From: Synchiropus splendidus
Lineage: Eukaryota > Chordata > Actinopteri > Syngnathiformes > Callionymidae
Length of the DNA stretch: 64,000 nucleotides
Reading direction: 5' to 3'
Assembly: GCF_027744825.2 (NCBI RefSeq)
Contig: NC_071334.1
Location: 6,828,437-6,892,436, forward strand
Shown one piece after another: positions 1-12,700 of the stretch. Both the position numbers and the translations under genes were made by a program. The first letter of the stretch is position 1, and each line of letters opens with the position of its first letter. The notes beneath the pieces were generated by a model. That model made no database searches. It saw only the letters and a list, made by a program, of their open reading frames with translations, and was not told the origin of the DNA.

Positions 1-144
1 ACCTGAGCCCTGCTCTCATTGACTGGCTGAATTTTAGAGAGCTCACTCTTGCAACAACGGACTGGCTCTTCTTTGCCGTCCTGAGTCAGAGTCAGAACAC
101 TGCGACCCCTGGTGGTCAAGAAGGAGAGGTAACAATGGAGGAAA

Positions 145-426
145 CTCTCCGTCCTCCAGTGGCGATATATTTAACAGCCTCACCAACCACCACCTCCTAC
201 AACGCTGCCTCTGTTTCCTCTTTTGTGCAAGAGCTACATGATCAATACTCTTCCACAGTCGCCATGTTGGTTTTGGAGTTTGCTGTTGTCATAAACCTTT
301 GACTCTGGGCTGCTCCCCCTGGTGGATATATTGGTGAATAGTAATGCCAACGTAGAGAATACATGGAAGTATGTGAAGAAGGACAAGGTACAAAGGTTTG
401 TTTGTAAAAGGAGCATCAATGGGCCT
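145..426 (+). mobile_element. Non-autonomous DNA element (AGGCCCATTTA family), copy 1, 5' end missing
   Basis: The stretch from the GTCCTCCAGTGG word onward is closely similar, in the opposite orientation, to the middle of the element at 48939-49430. It ends in AATGGGCCT, the same terminus as that copy. The matching left terminus is not in the window. The superfamily is unresolved (PIF/Harbinger-like ends are possible). Confidence 0.6.
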
Positions 427-3400
427 TTAGAACATCCAGCTATGAAGCAACAGTTGGGTCCTTCTCCTCTGATGCTGAAGATGAGGAGCTTGTTCACCTG
501 CTCCTAATGTCCACCGGAGCCTCCTCATCATTGAGGCATGTTTCTGGCTGACTGGTCCAGTGGCTCGATTTAATCGTCATTGCCACTTGTCTCTCGCTAA
601 CACGTCACATACCATCAGACACGTGTTGCTGCACGTCAATACGTTCGATTTGATGCAAAGGATTAATGGCGTTTGAAACCCGACGTGTCGGCGGCTCTAC
701 ATTTGCAACGTTGGCGCGAATGTCGTGATGATCTGCAGCTAAACTGCAGCGTCGGTCATTTATGGTGACACTGAGTGAATCAGTTTGACAAACATTCGAT
801 TAAAATCCAACACACGCCACTTTGGATGAAGACACATCACCAAAGAACAGTGTCCCCCCCTCCCCTCCCCCCCTCCCTCCTGTCACCAGCCTGGTCCTGT
901 ACTCTGCCGGTGGACAGTGGGAGGTAAAGTTGACGGAGGAAGCCTGTGTGCCACATTAAATCATGTGGCTTCAAAAGCCAAACAGGCTTCCAGTCAGTCA
1001 TTCGGGTGGCGGTGATTTGCCGCGGTATGTGACAGGGTTATTGTCGGAGGCTCATTAAGAAAAGGAAGCCGCGAGTCAACGTCTGACTGAAGGGAATAAA
1101 TTCAAACCGCTGCAGCACTTTTACTGCTCGCTGGCGTGAGGCTTTGATGTGGCCTCAGCTGGGTTTATTCTGCACAAACGCAGGTTATTGCTTGTTTTCT
1201 TTTTGTTTTTACCACTGTTAATGTGTCGCTCCGGTCAGGGTCAGAGGTCAAGTCAGTTGCACTGACATGGAAACGGGGCCACTTCCTGTTGGCTTTCATC
1301 CCGGCAGGAGGAGAGAAAGACATGGCAGCAAAGAAAATGGATTTGGGTGTAATTGCTGCCGACCGAAGCCACAGTTGTACGGGAAAGCTTTTTATTTTGG
1401 GTTTTTGGTGCTTCCTGACTGGGTTTTTGAACTCAAACGTCCTCCTTTAAACCCTTGGATGAGAAGCCCCAACAGACTCACGGAGGAGGATTTATTCTAG
1501 CTACATCTGAGAGCGGTACAGCAACGGTCTTGAGGTCACAGTGTTAGGCCCATTGTTCAGGTCAGACTTTGGTGGCTACTAATATATTGATGAAAAATAT
1601 ATGCGCAGTCAGACCATCGTGGTTCCGCTTTCAGGTTCCTAACAATGAAGCTACAACCGATCAACCATACTCTCTGGAGTGTGTCACCTCAAAATCTGAC
1701 CATCACTGCGGAACGGATGGCTGTGTTCTGTCTGGGCTCTTTACACTTCATTCCTACAGCTGGTCGAGTGTTTGACCTCTCAGAAAGATCAGGGTGAAAC
1801 ACTTCCACAAGACTGTAATTGGATTGACTCGTCTCATTGAGCCTGAGTCGTCTCGACTTGTTGGCCACTCGTGGAGAGAGAAAAGCCCTTTCTTCTGTGA
1901 TCGATTTCACTGCTCCAACCTGAGCTGTTTAGGCTGAGCTTCGCTGTTTTTCTGTCTCATTCCGATTCACGTTTGTTATTACATTTGATATGAGTGGTAC
2001 CGTCTGTGTCCACTAGAGGGCGGGACAAGGGACAAGAAATACAGCTAAAATCGCCAACGGAAAGAATGAACGAGAAAGTTACGTTTCAGCTGCATCATAA
2101 TGAACAAAACACAATGCACAAGACATAAATGTCAGTTTTATAGTTTTATTCTGACTCCTGGAGGGCCATATAAATACAGTTAAAGGGACGGATTTGGCCC
2201 TGAGGCCGCACTTTGCCCAGATCTGCCTTACACCAATGCGGGGGCCATTTGGCTGGACGGCACAAATTTGAAGATGAACACATCAAAATAACTGGGTTTC
2301 ACTTTGGTTCAGGTGAGCCATGTGTTTTGGATGGTGAGGTTCAGGGTGAGAGGCTGGGGAAAGGGTTATGGCAATGAGAAACCTGTCCCCACAAGGAGAG
2401 GAGTGTGTGCATGTGTGAGAGGGAGCGGATTAGTGCAAGAGATTATAGTGTGTGAGTAACGCCGAATATCTCTTCACCTTTTTTACTCATAATGGATTAA
2501 AGATTTACATGTCATTGTCCCGTGATGGTGAGTGTGACTGGTGTAATCGAGTGCCCTGATCTGCTTCACTCCATGTCTGGTGCCCCTGATCTGGCTCATT
2601 GTGGTGACTGAGGCCGAGCGTGTACACGACGGTATGTTTCACCGACTGGTGCGGACTGTACCAGTTAGCTCTGAGGGATTCAAACCCACAGCTTCCTGTT
2701 ACAGAGTCAGTGTTGCCACGCGGCGAACCAGCCATCATCATCATCATCATCTTCATCATGAAACCATCATCCTGTCAGAGATCGTTGCCACTATTGTTCT
2801 CCAAACTCCGGATTAGGGCTCCCCTCTGAACAGCTGGTGGCCCCAATATCCCAGCTGGGACCTGTAAGTCCTGTATAGCTGAGGCCTTGAAAGTGGGGTA
2901 ACGCATATCTCTGACATTCCAGGCAGATAAACAGAGGGCGCAAACATAGTGGAAAAGTGAAATTTAGACCGACTCAACTGTCACGTTCAGGTTTTGTCAG
3001 CATCAGGCGACGCTATCGAGTCGTCCAAGTCTGTGTCTCGGAAGGAGAGTTTTTTTCAGACATTTAAAATCAGCACCCTGCTAGAGGATTTGACCTGGTA
3101 TTTGTCCCCCGCCAGCCACGCAAAACACCTTTTGTCAGAAGCCAATAAAGTGAGCGGAGTCGAAACGCTGATGTCTTCAAAGAGAAAATGAGATAACGAT
3201 ATGTGAGCGCTGCTGTCATGAGCGACACAAGAGGGATTAAAATCCAATTAGTTTTATCGGTGAGAGCCTCGTGTTGACGTGTGTTTTGACATCCGACGGC
3301 TCCTGCTGTACAGAGCCGTGATTCGCGACCGACCATTGTTGATTAATTTTTCTGAACAAGTGGTTGTTTTCCCTTTATTCAGATAAAAAAAAAACTTGAT

Positions 3401-3501
3401 AAGAAGTGTAAGAACATATTGATACACACAAATATTGCGATACGTGATTGTGTGATACTGTCGTGATATTTTAAGTCGGCTATATAGATATTTAATACAT
3501 A
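427..3501. other. Non-coding stretch, probably gpc1 intron 1 or upstream DNA
   Basis: No exon, RNA gene or intact mobile element was recognised. It has a C-rich run near 855-875, a TCA microsatellite at 2733 and only short spurious reading frames. Confidence 0.4.
2733..2759 (+). repeat. (TCA)n microsatellite
   Basis: Nearly perfect run of ATC/TCA triplets with one interruption (CTTCATCATG). Confidence 0.9.
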
Positions 3502-3514
3502 GATTCTTGGATAT

Positions 3515-3796
3515 CCACATCGAGAGGAACCAGTTGAGGTGGCTCGGGCATCTGATCCGGATGCCCCCTGGACGCCTCCCTGGGGAGGTGTTCCGGGCAT
3601 GTCCTACCGGGAGGAGACCCCGGGGAAGACCCAGGACTCGCTGGAGAGATGATGTCTCCGGTCTGACCTGGGAACACCTCGGGATCCCCGGGAAGAGCTG
3701 GAGGAGGTTTGAGCGGATCGGGAAGTTTGGGCTTCCCTGCTCCGATTGCTGCCTCCGCGACCCGACCCCGGATAAGCGGCAGAAGAAGGTGAAGGT
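3515..3796 (+). mobile_element. 5'-truncated LINE fragment with 13-bp target-site duplication
   Basis: One frame encodes the extreme C-terminus of a non-LTR retrotransposon polyprotein: RWLGHLIRMPPGRLPGEVFR, then RRPRGRPRTRWRDD, a very common fish LINE tail, ending in the GGATAAGCGG-type 3' end. The insert is flanked by perfect direct repeats of GATTCTTGGATAT at 3502-3514 and 3797-3809. It is a dead-on-arrival copy with no reverse transcriptase domain left. The clade was not assigned. Confidence 0.85.
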
Positions 3797-3809
3797 GATT
3801 CTTGGATAT

Positions 3810-4935
3810 GCTGCTGCATTTGTGAGCTGTTGTTACCAATGTTTTCTGTCTGCACACTGGAGTTATTTTGTTGATAAAGGAAGCTGTTCATTCCTCTGTT
3901 GCGCTCTGAAACTCAACTGAAACTGGACTGACGTCATAACAATAAACCTGTTTTCATGCACATGATATTGTACTGCATTATCTGATTTTCCCCTGAAGTT
4001 GATGGCTTTTATTTGCAATATATTGGAGAGTTTACAGTATTACAATACATGGCAATGTATCGTATCACCACTCCTGTATCGGGATACGTATCGTGAAATA
4101 CCAGCCGACACACGACCCTCATAAGAAGTGAGTCAGACCAGCGTAAAGCTAAAACCGGCCTAAAGTTCCCTGTCCTACATATGCATCAGTGTGTGGCTGC
4201 TGAAGAAGTGGATGAGAAATCGGGGTGTTTGTTGGAGACTCTCTGCGATCGGTTGGCTTCAGGGTTTGCATTGGTTGAACTCACCACTTGTCCTCCCCCT
4301 CGTGGCTGCAAAAAGCCTGGAAAGATCCTCGGCTTATATGGAGGGACCAAGCTCTTCTGGTCCTTCTCCCCCTTGGACGCCTCGCAGAGGAGGAGACGCC
4401 TGAGTCTGTGAGAGTCCAGGGAGCCTCCAGAGAAAACTCTTGTGTTTCAGATCCCGTTCCTTCACTCTCTCAGGTGACGCTTGGAATCAATGGGTCCACT
4501 GGAGACCTTCGTCTTTTGGCTCGGCTCTTGTTCTTCAGGGTAAACCTGTCCAAGCCAAACCTTTTTTCCACACATGACTCAGCCAACACAGCTCTGATGG
4601 CTGCCTGTCCTAATGTTTGACTACAGGGGATTATCAGCGCGATCGATAGTCATCAACATTCACAGTGAAGAAAATAGCCGTTTTGTAGCTCCTGGCTGCC
4701 GCCGCTGCTTCACTGTACGAAGGTCACGGAGGTGGATGGATTATTTGGAGGGCACGAGAAGTGCGTGCTGAGAAGCCGAGTCTGTTCCGAAGGTTATTAA
4801 TAGAGACTGTGATTGAACAAAAGCCGGTTGATGCCGTTCCCCGGTGTTCGTCTGAGCGTGAAGGCGGAGCTGCCACTCAAGAAAATAAATATAGATCCGT
4901 GTGATATTATTGTCCGGGATTTTAGCGCAAGAGAG
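3810..4935. other. Non-coding stretch
   Basis: TATCG/GATACG-rich sequence on both sides of the LINE (3400-3480 and 4050-4110) suggests that the LINE landed in an older repeat. From 4140 to 4935 nothing is recognisable. Confidence 0.3.
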
Positions 4936-7525
4936 ACGAGTGCTTGACTTGAATGTTATGAGGTGAGATTTGTTTTGACTTGAATGTTAGCAAGTGACGG
5001 GACAGACTTGTTTTTCAGAAGTTAGGAAGCAAGACTTGCTACCTCCGAGGAGGTTTGGTTTTCCACGGCGTTGGCTTGTCTGTCTGTGTTCAAAATAACT
5101 TGGAAAGTTATGGAAGGATTTGGATGAAACTGTCAGGAAAAATATAAGCGATTTAACATGAGGAGTGACACGGATCAAAGGATTCTTTGTCATCGAGCGT
5201 CTCGGCGGTGGACTGAAGCTGCTTGGCGGACTCAAGACTCAAGACTTAGGATGGTTGACTTGTTTATGACTTGACTGTTGAGAGGCTAGACTTGTTTGCA
5301 GGTCAGGGAGGGAGACTTCTTTCTGACTTGACAAAAGTGAGACTCGTTTATGGCGTTGATTTGAGAAAATGACACTTTTTTAAGGTCTAAATTAATGCAG
5401 AATAAGGTCACATGACTTGCTCGTGACACGTCAGGGCAGGACTTGCTCTGACTTTCAGGTTAGGAAGTAAGAATTTTCAACATGAGACCCGCTTATTACT
5501 TACCATGAAACAGTGTCCTAACTTTCACTGGCCACTATGGTGAGAAATAATGTGAGGTTTCATTGAATTACTTCAAACATTCTACAGACAGCGCCATCCG
5601 GTGGCCTCTGAAAACCAGGACACTGTTTCATGAAACCTCATCGACCCATCAGGACTAGAATCTAATGGCGGAAGACTAGTGAATATTTAAATGGATTAAT
5701 GGATGTTTGCAACTTAGACTTGTTTTTTTTTTTTTTCACAAAGACCTGCGGGTGACTTGACTGTGAGACTCGTAGTGACTCTGGACAAATTCACGTGGCA
5801 TCTCTGTGACTCCTTGCAGATTGTGATTATGATATAATCCCTGAACAAACATCCAAGTCCAACTCTCTTTTATGGGTCAACAAGTCGACGCGTGTTTGGG
5901 AAAATAATCTCGGCAGATCAGAAGTTCTGTCACGTCATGGTCCCCAGCTGCCTACATGGCTGTGGGCTGAGGGATTAGCTGAGATCTTGAAGGGAAATGA
6001 AATTAATCCACATCGAACCGCCGGCATTTAACCAGGAATTCCCGAAGTCTCTTCCATGGAGTCCAGTGAACGGGGGACGGTTTCTGTTCCCCACCATTCC
6101 CAGGAGGGAGGGAGCGTGTCTCCTGAGGACTAGCTCCAAACTAGATCAACTCGAGTGTACGTATCCGTGCAGATCGGAGACTCTATTTTTACGATAATCT
6201 GAGTCTGATGAAAGCCCGCAGGTCTCCCACATCCATCGCAGGAAGAAAGAAGCTAAGCACTTAATCTGAGATTTCCTGTGAATGGTTTCAGAGCATCTGG
6301 CAGCAGGAGTTTGCATGTTTTCTGAGTTTCCAAGTCAATTACGGCTTTTACGGCGAGGTGCCAGCTGCTTCCATTAACCGGGGGAACGTACGTGAGGCAG
6401 ATGCCACTGAGGCAGCACCCGAGTCACATGGTCTCGTGGGCGAGTCACCAGTTTGACATTGCTTGACTTGTAAAGGTTTCGAAAATATGTTTTGTATTTG
6501 TTTGGGTGTGACTTGTTTGTGACCTTAAATTGGAAATGGAGACTGGATGTGACTTGGAGGTGTTAAGAGGTGAGACTTACTAAAATGTGATTGGTGGTGA
6601 GACTTAATGTGACCAGAAAGTTAGGAGCGCAGACTCGGCTGATATGAATTTGAGGAATGGACACTTGTGACTAGAATGTTCTCAGATGAGTTGTTGTGAC
6701 TAGAATGTCAGGAGATGAGACTTGTGACCTGATTGTTTGGAGGAGAGGATTACTTTGGTGGTGACTGGAATTTAAACAGCTGAGACTCGATGTCACATGA
6801 ATTATGAAAAGGTTTGTTACTAGAATGTTTTGAGATGAGACTTGCTTTGACTGGAATTTTTCAGCGTGAGACTAGATGGGATATGACTTTTAGGAGTGGA
6901 CACTAGACTGAAGAAAGACTTGTGACCTGAGGGGAGAATTGGTTATAAGTTGATATGTGGTGGTGGGACTTGGTTGCCACTGGAATTTTAGGAGGTCAGA
7001 TTATTGTTAATTTAGTACGAGGAGATGACTTGTCATGACTAGACAAGAGTTGTATTTGACTTGCAGGATCATTGTTTGTAGTTTGGCTGTGGGATGAGTT
7101 CTGACTAGAGACGGAGCACTTTCACTCAAGTCTTTCTGACTTGAATGTAATGATGAAGGATTAGTTTGTGACTTGAAGGAACGAATGCAAGACTTGTTTT
7201 GGACTTGGAGGCACAGAAATTGTTCTTTGTTAGGACCTGACTTGTTCTTCAGAAAGTGAGACTTGTAGTGACTTGGTTTTCAGTTTTGCACGATGTGACT
7301 ATTTCATGACTAGATGATTCTTTGTTGAGTCTTGCTGTGACTCTCTAAGGTTTCATTATTGAGTCTTGACTTAAAGTGTCTTGGAAGTGTGACCTGCAGG
7401 TCCAGACAGAACTGAAACCTCCTCATGACTTGCAGGTAACAAAGAGAGACCGGCATTGACTTTGGAACTGAGACTCGTTTGCCACTTCCTCTCTGACTAG
7501 ACTGTATTGATGAAGCGACTGTCAG
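4936..7525. repeat. Degenerate satellite of TGACTTG / GAGACTTG words
   Basis: Over about 2.6 kb, words such as TGACTTG, GAGACTTG, AATGTTAGGAG and GTGACTAGAATG recur every few tens of bases, densest at 6450-7350. No unit is intact. The pattern fits an old tandem array of roughly 30-40-bp units broken by point changes and small indels. It also contains MITE copy A. Confidence 0.6.
5504..5642. mobile_element. MITE, copy A
   Basis: Starts with CATGAAACAGTGTCC and ends with the near reverse complement (GGACACTGTTTCATG) followed by AAACCTCATC. The core has the GACAGCGCCATC-GGTGGCC word shared by all copies. The left arm is more diverged than the right. Confidence 0.7.
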
Positions 7526-8461
7526 CGCTGTGACTCGTGAGCGAGAAATCTCTGGCCTCCACTTCAAGAGGAGTCACCCAGAAACAAAGAGGCGATTATG
7601 ACGTGATTGACACGTCGGAGAGAGCGCGAGCGCTTCAAGCGCGAGCCCCGTCACTTGAAGAAGATCCGGGCGGCTGATTCGGTGAAAGACTTCATTTGAC
7701 GGCGTCTGATGGTCCTTGTCTGGTGACCCGCTCCTGCGCCCTGAATGAGAAATCGCGCCGCTCTTTGACTTGTGACGTCTGAGCGTGTGGGCGGACGCGC
7801 TTCTGTGGAATATCTTCCGCCGCCGGTGGTGGTCGCTAAGCTAAAGCGGGTTGTGCTTTACATTCTAGTGCAGGTGATGCTATGTTGTGGATCGGACTCG
7901 AAAAACAAAACTCGTCCAACCTCTGAGCCCGATGAAAGATTTATCCAGTGACGGTGATGAAAGCGTCTTGGTTTCTGCTCCACTTACCCTGGTGGAGGCT
8001 ACACACCACCCCCACATCCTCACACACACTTGCTGACCCAGGACCTGTTAGGAAGGATGAGAGCAGCGATGCACAGAGCTGCAGGCGACTTACTCACCCT
8101 TAACCTTCACACACACACTCTCTCTCACGCACCGATCCTGAGGCGGCGCCGCCTTGGTTCCGGGGACTGAAGCCGCAGAGCTCTCTCCTGGCTGTCTGGC
8201 TAAATCTTTATTTGAATCTCTCTGGTGAGATAAGTGAGAGCCCTCCAAGACGAGAGGGCGGAATATGAGCAATTTCCCCCGTGTCTTTTTAAGTCAAGGC
8301 CAAAGCGCTTTCCAAGGTTTGGTGCGTCACGTGGCAACTGTGAAAACTGCCAGTGGTTGTGTGTTTGCTGTAGCAAAACAAGCGTGCCAGAGCGGTCAGA
8401 CAAAACTGTGGAGTGTAAAGACATACGAGTGGAGGGCAGACGGCGTGTCATGAAGCAGCAC
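7526..8461. other. Non-coding stretch before MITE B
   Basis: A GC-richer segment at 7600-7850 with many CpGs has no recognisable exon. A (CA)n tract lies at 8107-8118. No glypican first exon was found here. Confidence 0.4.
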
Positions 8462-8615
8462 TGAAACAGTGTGCTTATTCTCAGAGGCCACTGGATGGCG
8501 CTCTTGGTTTAGAAATGATGTGAGCTTTCATTGAATGAGTTGTTCAGGTCCAAACAGCAGACAGCGCCATCTAGTGGCCTCTGAAAATCAGGACACTGTT
8601 TCATGAAACCTCATC
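8462..8615. mobile_element. MITE, copy B
   Basis: The left arm TGAAACAGTG...CAGAGGCCACT and the right arm AGTGGCCTCTG...CACTGTTTCATG are inverted repeats. The internal word TTTAGAAATGATGTGAG is shared with copies D and F. The following 85 bp also match the DNA downstream of copy A. Confidence 0.75.
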
Positions 8616-8806
8616 TATACCCATCACGACTAGAACCTAATGGAGGAAGACTAGTAAATATTTCAGTGGATTAATGGAGGTTTGCAAGTTAGACTTGTTT
8701 TTGGCTTCAGTGTTTCATGAAACCTCACTAACTGTAGCATAAATGCGAATTTGTGTTGAGTGTTATTTTGTGGGGAGTAATTTGTGTTTTCACCTAACAA
8801 ACTCAG

Positions 8807-8965
8807 GTGAACATCTGAGGACGTGTCCCAAGGGTCTGACCTGCTGCACCAGCTCCATGGAGGAGAACCTGACCAACCTGAGCTCCAGAGAGACGGAGGG
8901 TCTGATCAGAGAGGCCGGCCGCTCGCTGCAGGCGGCGCTCAGCACGCTGTACAGGAGCTTTGACA
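8807..8965 (+). CDS. gpc1: gpc1 exon 2
   Basis: The exon follows the acceptor ctcag and ends at donor gtgagt. It starts with two bases that complete a Gly codon (GEHLRTCP...) and ends one base into a codon. It encodes the N-terminal cysteine cluster TCPKGLTCC and two N-glycosylation sequons in ENLTNLS. A (GT)n tract begins just after the donor. Confidence 0.95.
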
Positions 8966-9693
8966 GTGAGTCTGTGTGTGTGTGTGTCGGGGGGACTCCT
9001 GTGGGATGCTCATTACCGTCTGAGCTTCAACACCAAGTCCAGACCAGTGTTGGTTGCAAACATCCTGCTGAGTTCAGGAGCAGCCTCTCTCTCTCTCTAC
9101 AGTCTGGGATAAGAGCTGACACAGTGAAACGTGATGAGCCGATCCCCTGATCTCGGGGAAGGGAGTCGGGCGGGGGGGGCAGGGAGTCAGGCGGGGGGGC
9201 ACTCGAGCAGTGGGGAGCCTCCCCCCGGGGCCAGTGCTCAGCTAATGAGCAGTTGACCCCGCGAGGAGGCGACGCTGAAGATCTCACTGGAGCAAAGAGA
9301 AAACCACAGAAGACACAGGCTCAAGCCAGAAGAATAAGGAGACTTCAGGCAGAAAATATTATTATATAGCTTCATGATAATTCGATTTTTGATGCTTCCT
9401 CAGTTTATATTTATATTTCAAATTTATCAATATTGAAATTATATTTCGGTTAACAAAAGGGAAAACTTATTTGGAGTTTTATATATAATATTATGCCTGA
9501 CACATCTCATTCATATAAGATACATACAGTATGTAGTTATAACGTAATAGTTTTCTGAAAATTTCATGATTTTTTTTTCACTTTTTTTATTTTTTCAGTT
9601 TTATTCTTATGAACATTGGAAAAATTATTAACCCAAAGTGTAATTTTTTTTAATGAAATATAAAAATATTGTGGAAATATAATATCTTGCTTT

Positions 9694-9730
<37 letters not shown>

Positions 9731-12700
9731 ATTTTATTTATTTATTTATTTTTTTGTTGCCAAACAGGATCGCGTTTTGCTGTGGAAATTTTATTTTATC
9801 TTATTCTTTATCAGATTAAGTGAGGTTTAATCACTTGTTTAGAATAAAGTGTAGAAAAATAAATACATGTACTTTATGTATTAAAACATAAAAATAAATA
9901 CAAGAGAACATTTAAAAATACTGTTAATATTGATAAGTAATAATAATAATATAATAATAAGTCTGTAATCTTGTTGAATACTTGTCATCAAATAATTGCA
10001 TTGTAAAAAAAAGATAAACAAATACAAAGAGGCGAAACTGTTTTGCCGCGACTGTGACAGCGGCAGGACCAGACCTGGACCGGTTCCGAGGACACAGTTA
10101 CTACTGTCCAGCCCACCAGCGTCGCTGCACTTGTCCATCTGTTGGTGGTTACAGCTCAGGGTTCCGTTCCTTTGAAGAGGAAACAGCCTGCTGCCAGTGC
10201 ACGGCGCCTCCCTCTGGTTGACCCGCCGATCACTTTCTCCTGCTCCAAGTCGGCGAGCCAGATGTGGCCATCAAAGGAGGCGTGTGGAGCAGCTCTTTTT
10301 CAAGTGAATCAGCACTTTACAGACGTGATAATCCCTCGTGGATGTCGAGCAGAGCGACACCTTGTCCAGACGTTGATCTCCAACATCACATTGCGGCACA
10401 TATAAACAGTGGCTCCCTTCGTGGGTTCCGGGGGTGAACCAGTGGGGATCAGCCTGGAGCTCCAGACAGACCACCGCTCACTGATGATGATCTGCCTTTC
10501 TCCAGCCTATTTCACCGACCTCCACGTGCGGTCCGAGCGCTCCCTGCAGGAGGTTCTGTCTCCGCTCGGGCCGCTCTACTCGCAGAACACCCGGCTGTAC
10601 GCCGACCTCTACGCCGACCTCAGACTCTACTACCGCGGCTCCGCTCTCAACCTGGATGAAACCCTGACTGAGTTCTGGTCCCACCTGCTGGAGCGGACGT
10701 TTAAAGTCTCCACCCCCAAAGATGTGAGTTCCTGCACCACGAATATTCTTCAGGAGAACTTTTTTGCTGCTCCTGAACGGCACACTGTGGTTGGCTCAAC
10801 CTTCACCAGGTGTGTGCATCCTGCAGGTCAGCCTGTCAGAAGACTACCTGGAGTGTGTTGCCAAGCAACAGGAGACCCTGCGGCCTTTTGGGGACGTCCC
10901 ACGTGACATGAAGGGCAAGACGATCCGGGCTTTCGTCACCGCCAGGTCGTTTGTCCAGGGCCTGGAGATCAGTGGAGAGGTGGTCCGGAGGGTCTCGCAG
11001 GTCAGCTAGCTGTGCCTGTACAATAGTGATGGTTGGCTGAGGTATCATGACACAGTAGTGCTGGGTTGTTGAAGCTCAAACATTTGACAGCAGACAGTGC
11101 CATCTGGTGGCCTCTGAAAATCAGGATACTGTTTCATGAAACCTCATCTACCCTTCTATACTGCGTCATGAAACCTCATCTATCTTTCAATACTGCGTCA
11201 TGAAACTTCATCTACCTTTCAATACTGCGTCATGAAACTTCATCTACCTTCAATACTGTGTCATGAAACCTCATCTACCTTCAATACTGTGTCATGAAAC
11301 CTCATCTACCCTTCTATACTGCGTCAGAAAGCCTCATCTACCTTCAATACTGTGTCATGAAACCTCATCTATCTTTCAATACTGCGTCATGAAGCCTCAT
11401 CTACCCTTCTATACTGTGTCATGAAACCTCATCTACCTTCAATACTGTGTCATGAAACCTCATCTATCTTTCAATACTGCATCATGAAGCCTCATCTACC
11501 CTTTAATACTGCGTCATGAAACCTCATCTACCTTTCAATACTGCATCATGAAGCCTCATCTACCCTTCAATACTACGTCATGAAACCTCATCTACCTTTC
11601 AATACTGTGTCATGAAACCTCATCTATCTTTCAATACTGCATCATGAAGCCTCATCTACCCTTCAATACTGCGTCATGAAGCCTCATCTACCCTTCAATA
11701 CTGCATCATGAAGCCTCATCTGCCCTTCAATACTGCGCCATGAAACCTCATCTATCTTTTAATACTGCATCATGAAGCCTCATCTACCCTTCTATACTGC
11801 GTCATGAAGCCTCATCTATCTTTCAATACTGCATCATGAAGCCTCATCTAACCATTGTGACTGTTCAATCTCTCCGAAACTGAAGCAGGTTTCTTCAGAA
11901 GAAAAAAATCCACGATATCAAAATCCATTTGTTTCATTTTTGAGTATGACCTTCTCAAATGTGCCTGTGTTCTCCAGACAGCTCAAGTTAACAGCATGAA
12001 CGACTCGCATCCTTTTACAGTTGAACTCACTCGCGACCCAGTGAATATTAAAGCGTGTGCGAACCAGTAGTGTTGAACTGGCTTGGTGTCTTGGCTCGTG
12101 CACCCACTAGTGACTAGCATTTGGCGTGTTACCAGAGGCACTTCCTGGGAGGTTGTATGAGGTGGCTACTCACTGCACTCGAGTGGCCTCTAGTGGACGC
12201 TTCCTTCACTGCATATCTGAGACCTGTTTATAAACCAAAGTGCCATTCATCCTGGTGCAAAATTCATGGCATTTGTCGTGTGTCCTCAGGTGTCTCTAAG
12301 TCCCGAGTGTGTGAAGGCCCTGATGAAGCTGGTCTACTGCCCTCACTGTCGGGGTCTGGCCTCGGTCAAGCCCTGCTCCAGCTACTGCTCCAACGTCATG
12401 AAGGGATGCCTGGCAAACCAGGCGGACCTGGACCCTGAGTGGCAGAACCTGATCGGTGAGGACCTCACGGTGCAGTGCTTGGGCTTCAGCTCACTCGTGT
12501 GTCCGTCCTCCTCCAGACACAATGATCCAGGTGGTGTCCAGCTTCAGCACCGATCCCAGCCTGGACGTGGCTCTGTCCTCCATCCCGTCCAGGATCTACG
12601 AGGCCGTACGGTTCCTGCTGGACAACATGGAGACCTTCACGGCAAAAGTAAGAAGCGCCACACTCCGATTCAGCTCTCTCTCTCTCTCTCGCCCAGTCGG

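Noticed and set aside
3492..3891. Long overlapping minus-strand frames across the GC-rich LINE fragment
   Set aside because: They are antisense shadows of the plus-strand LINE C-terminus, which has clear family motifs.
1..8806. Search for gpc1 exon 1 (signal peptide and first cysteine)
   Set aside because: No hydrophobic leader followed by an RSC-EVRQ-like segment and a phase-1 donor was found. The exon probably lies upstream of the window.
11126..11852. CRISPR-like periodic repeat
   Set aside because: Units are directly adjacent with no unique spacers, in a vertebrate intron. It is a minisatellite. The same holds for 25725-26291.
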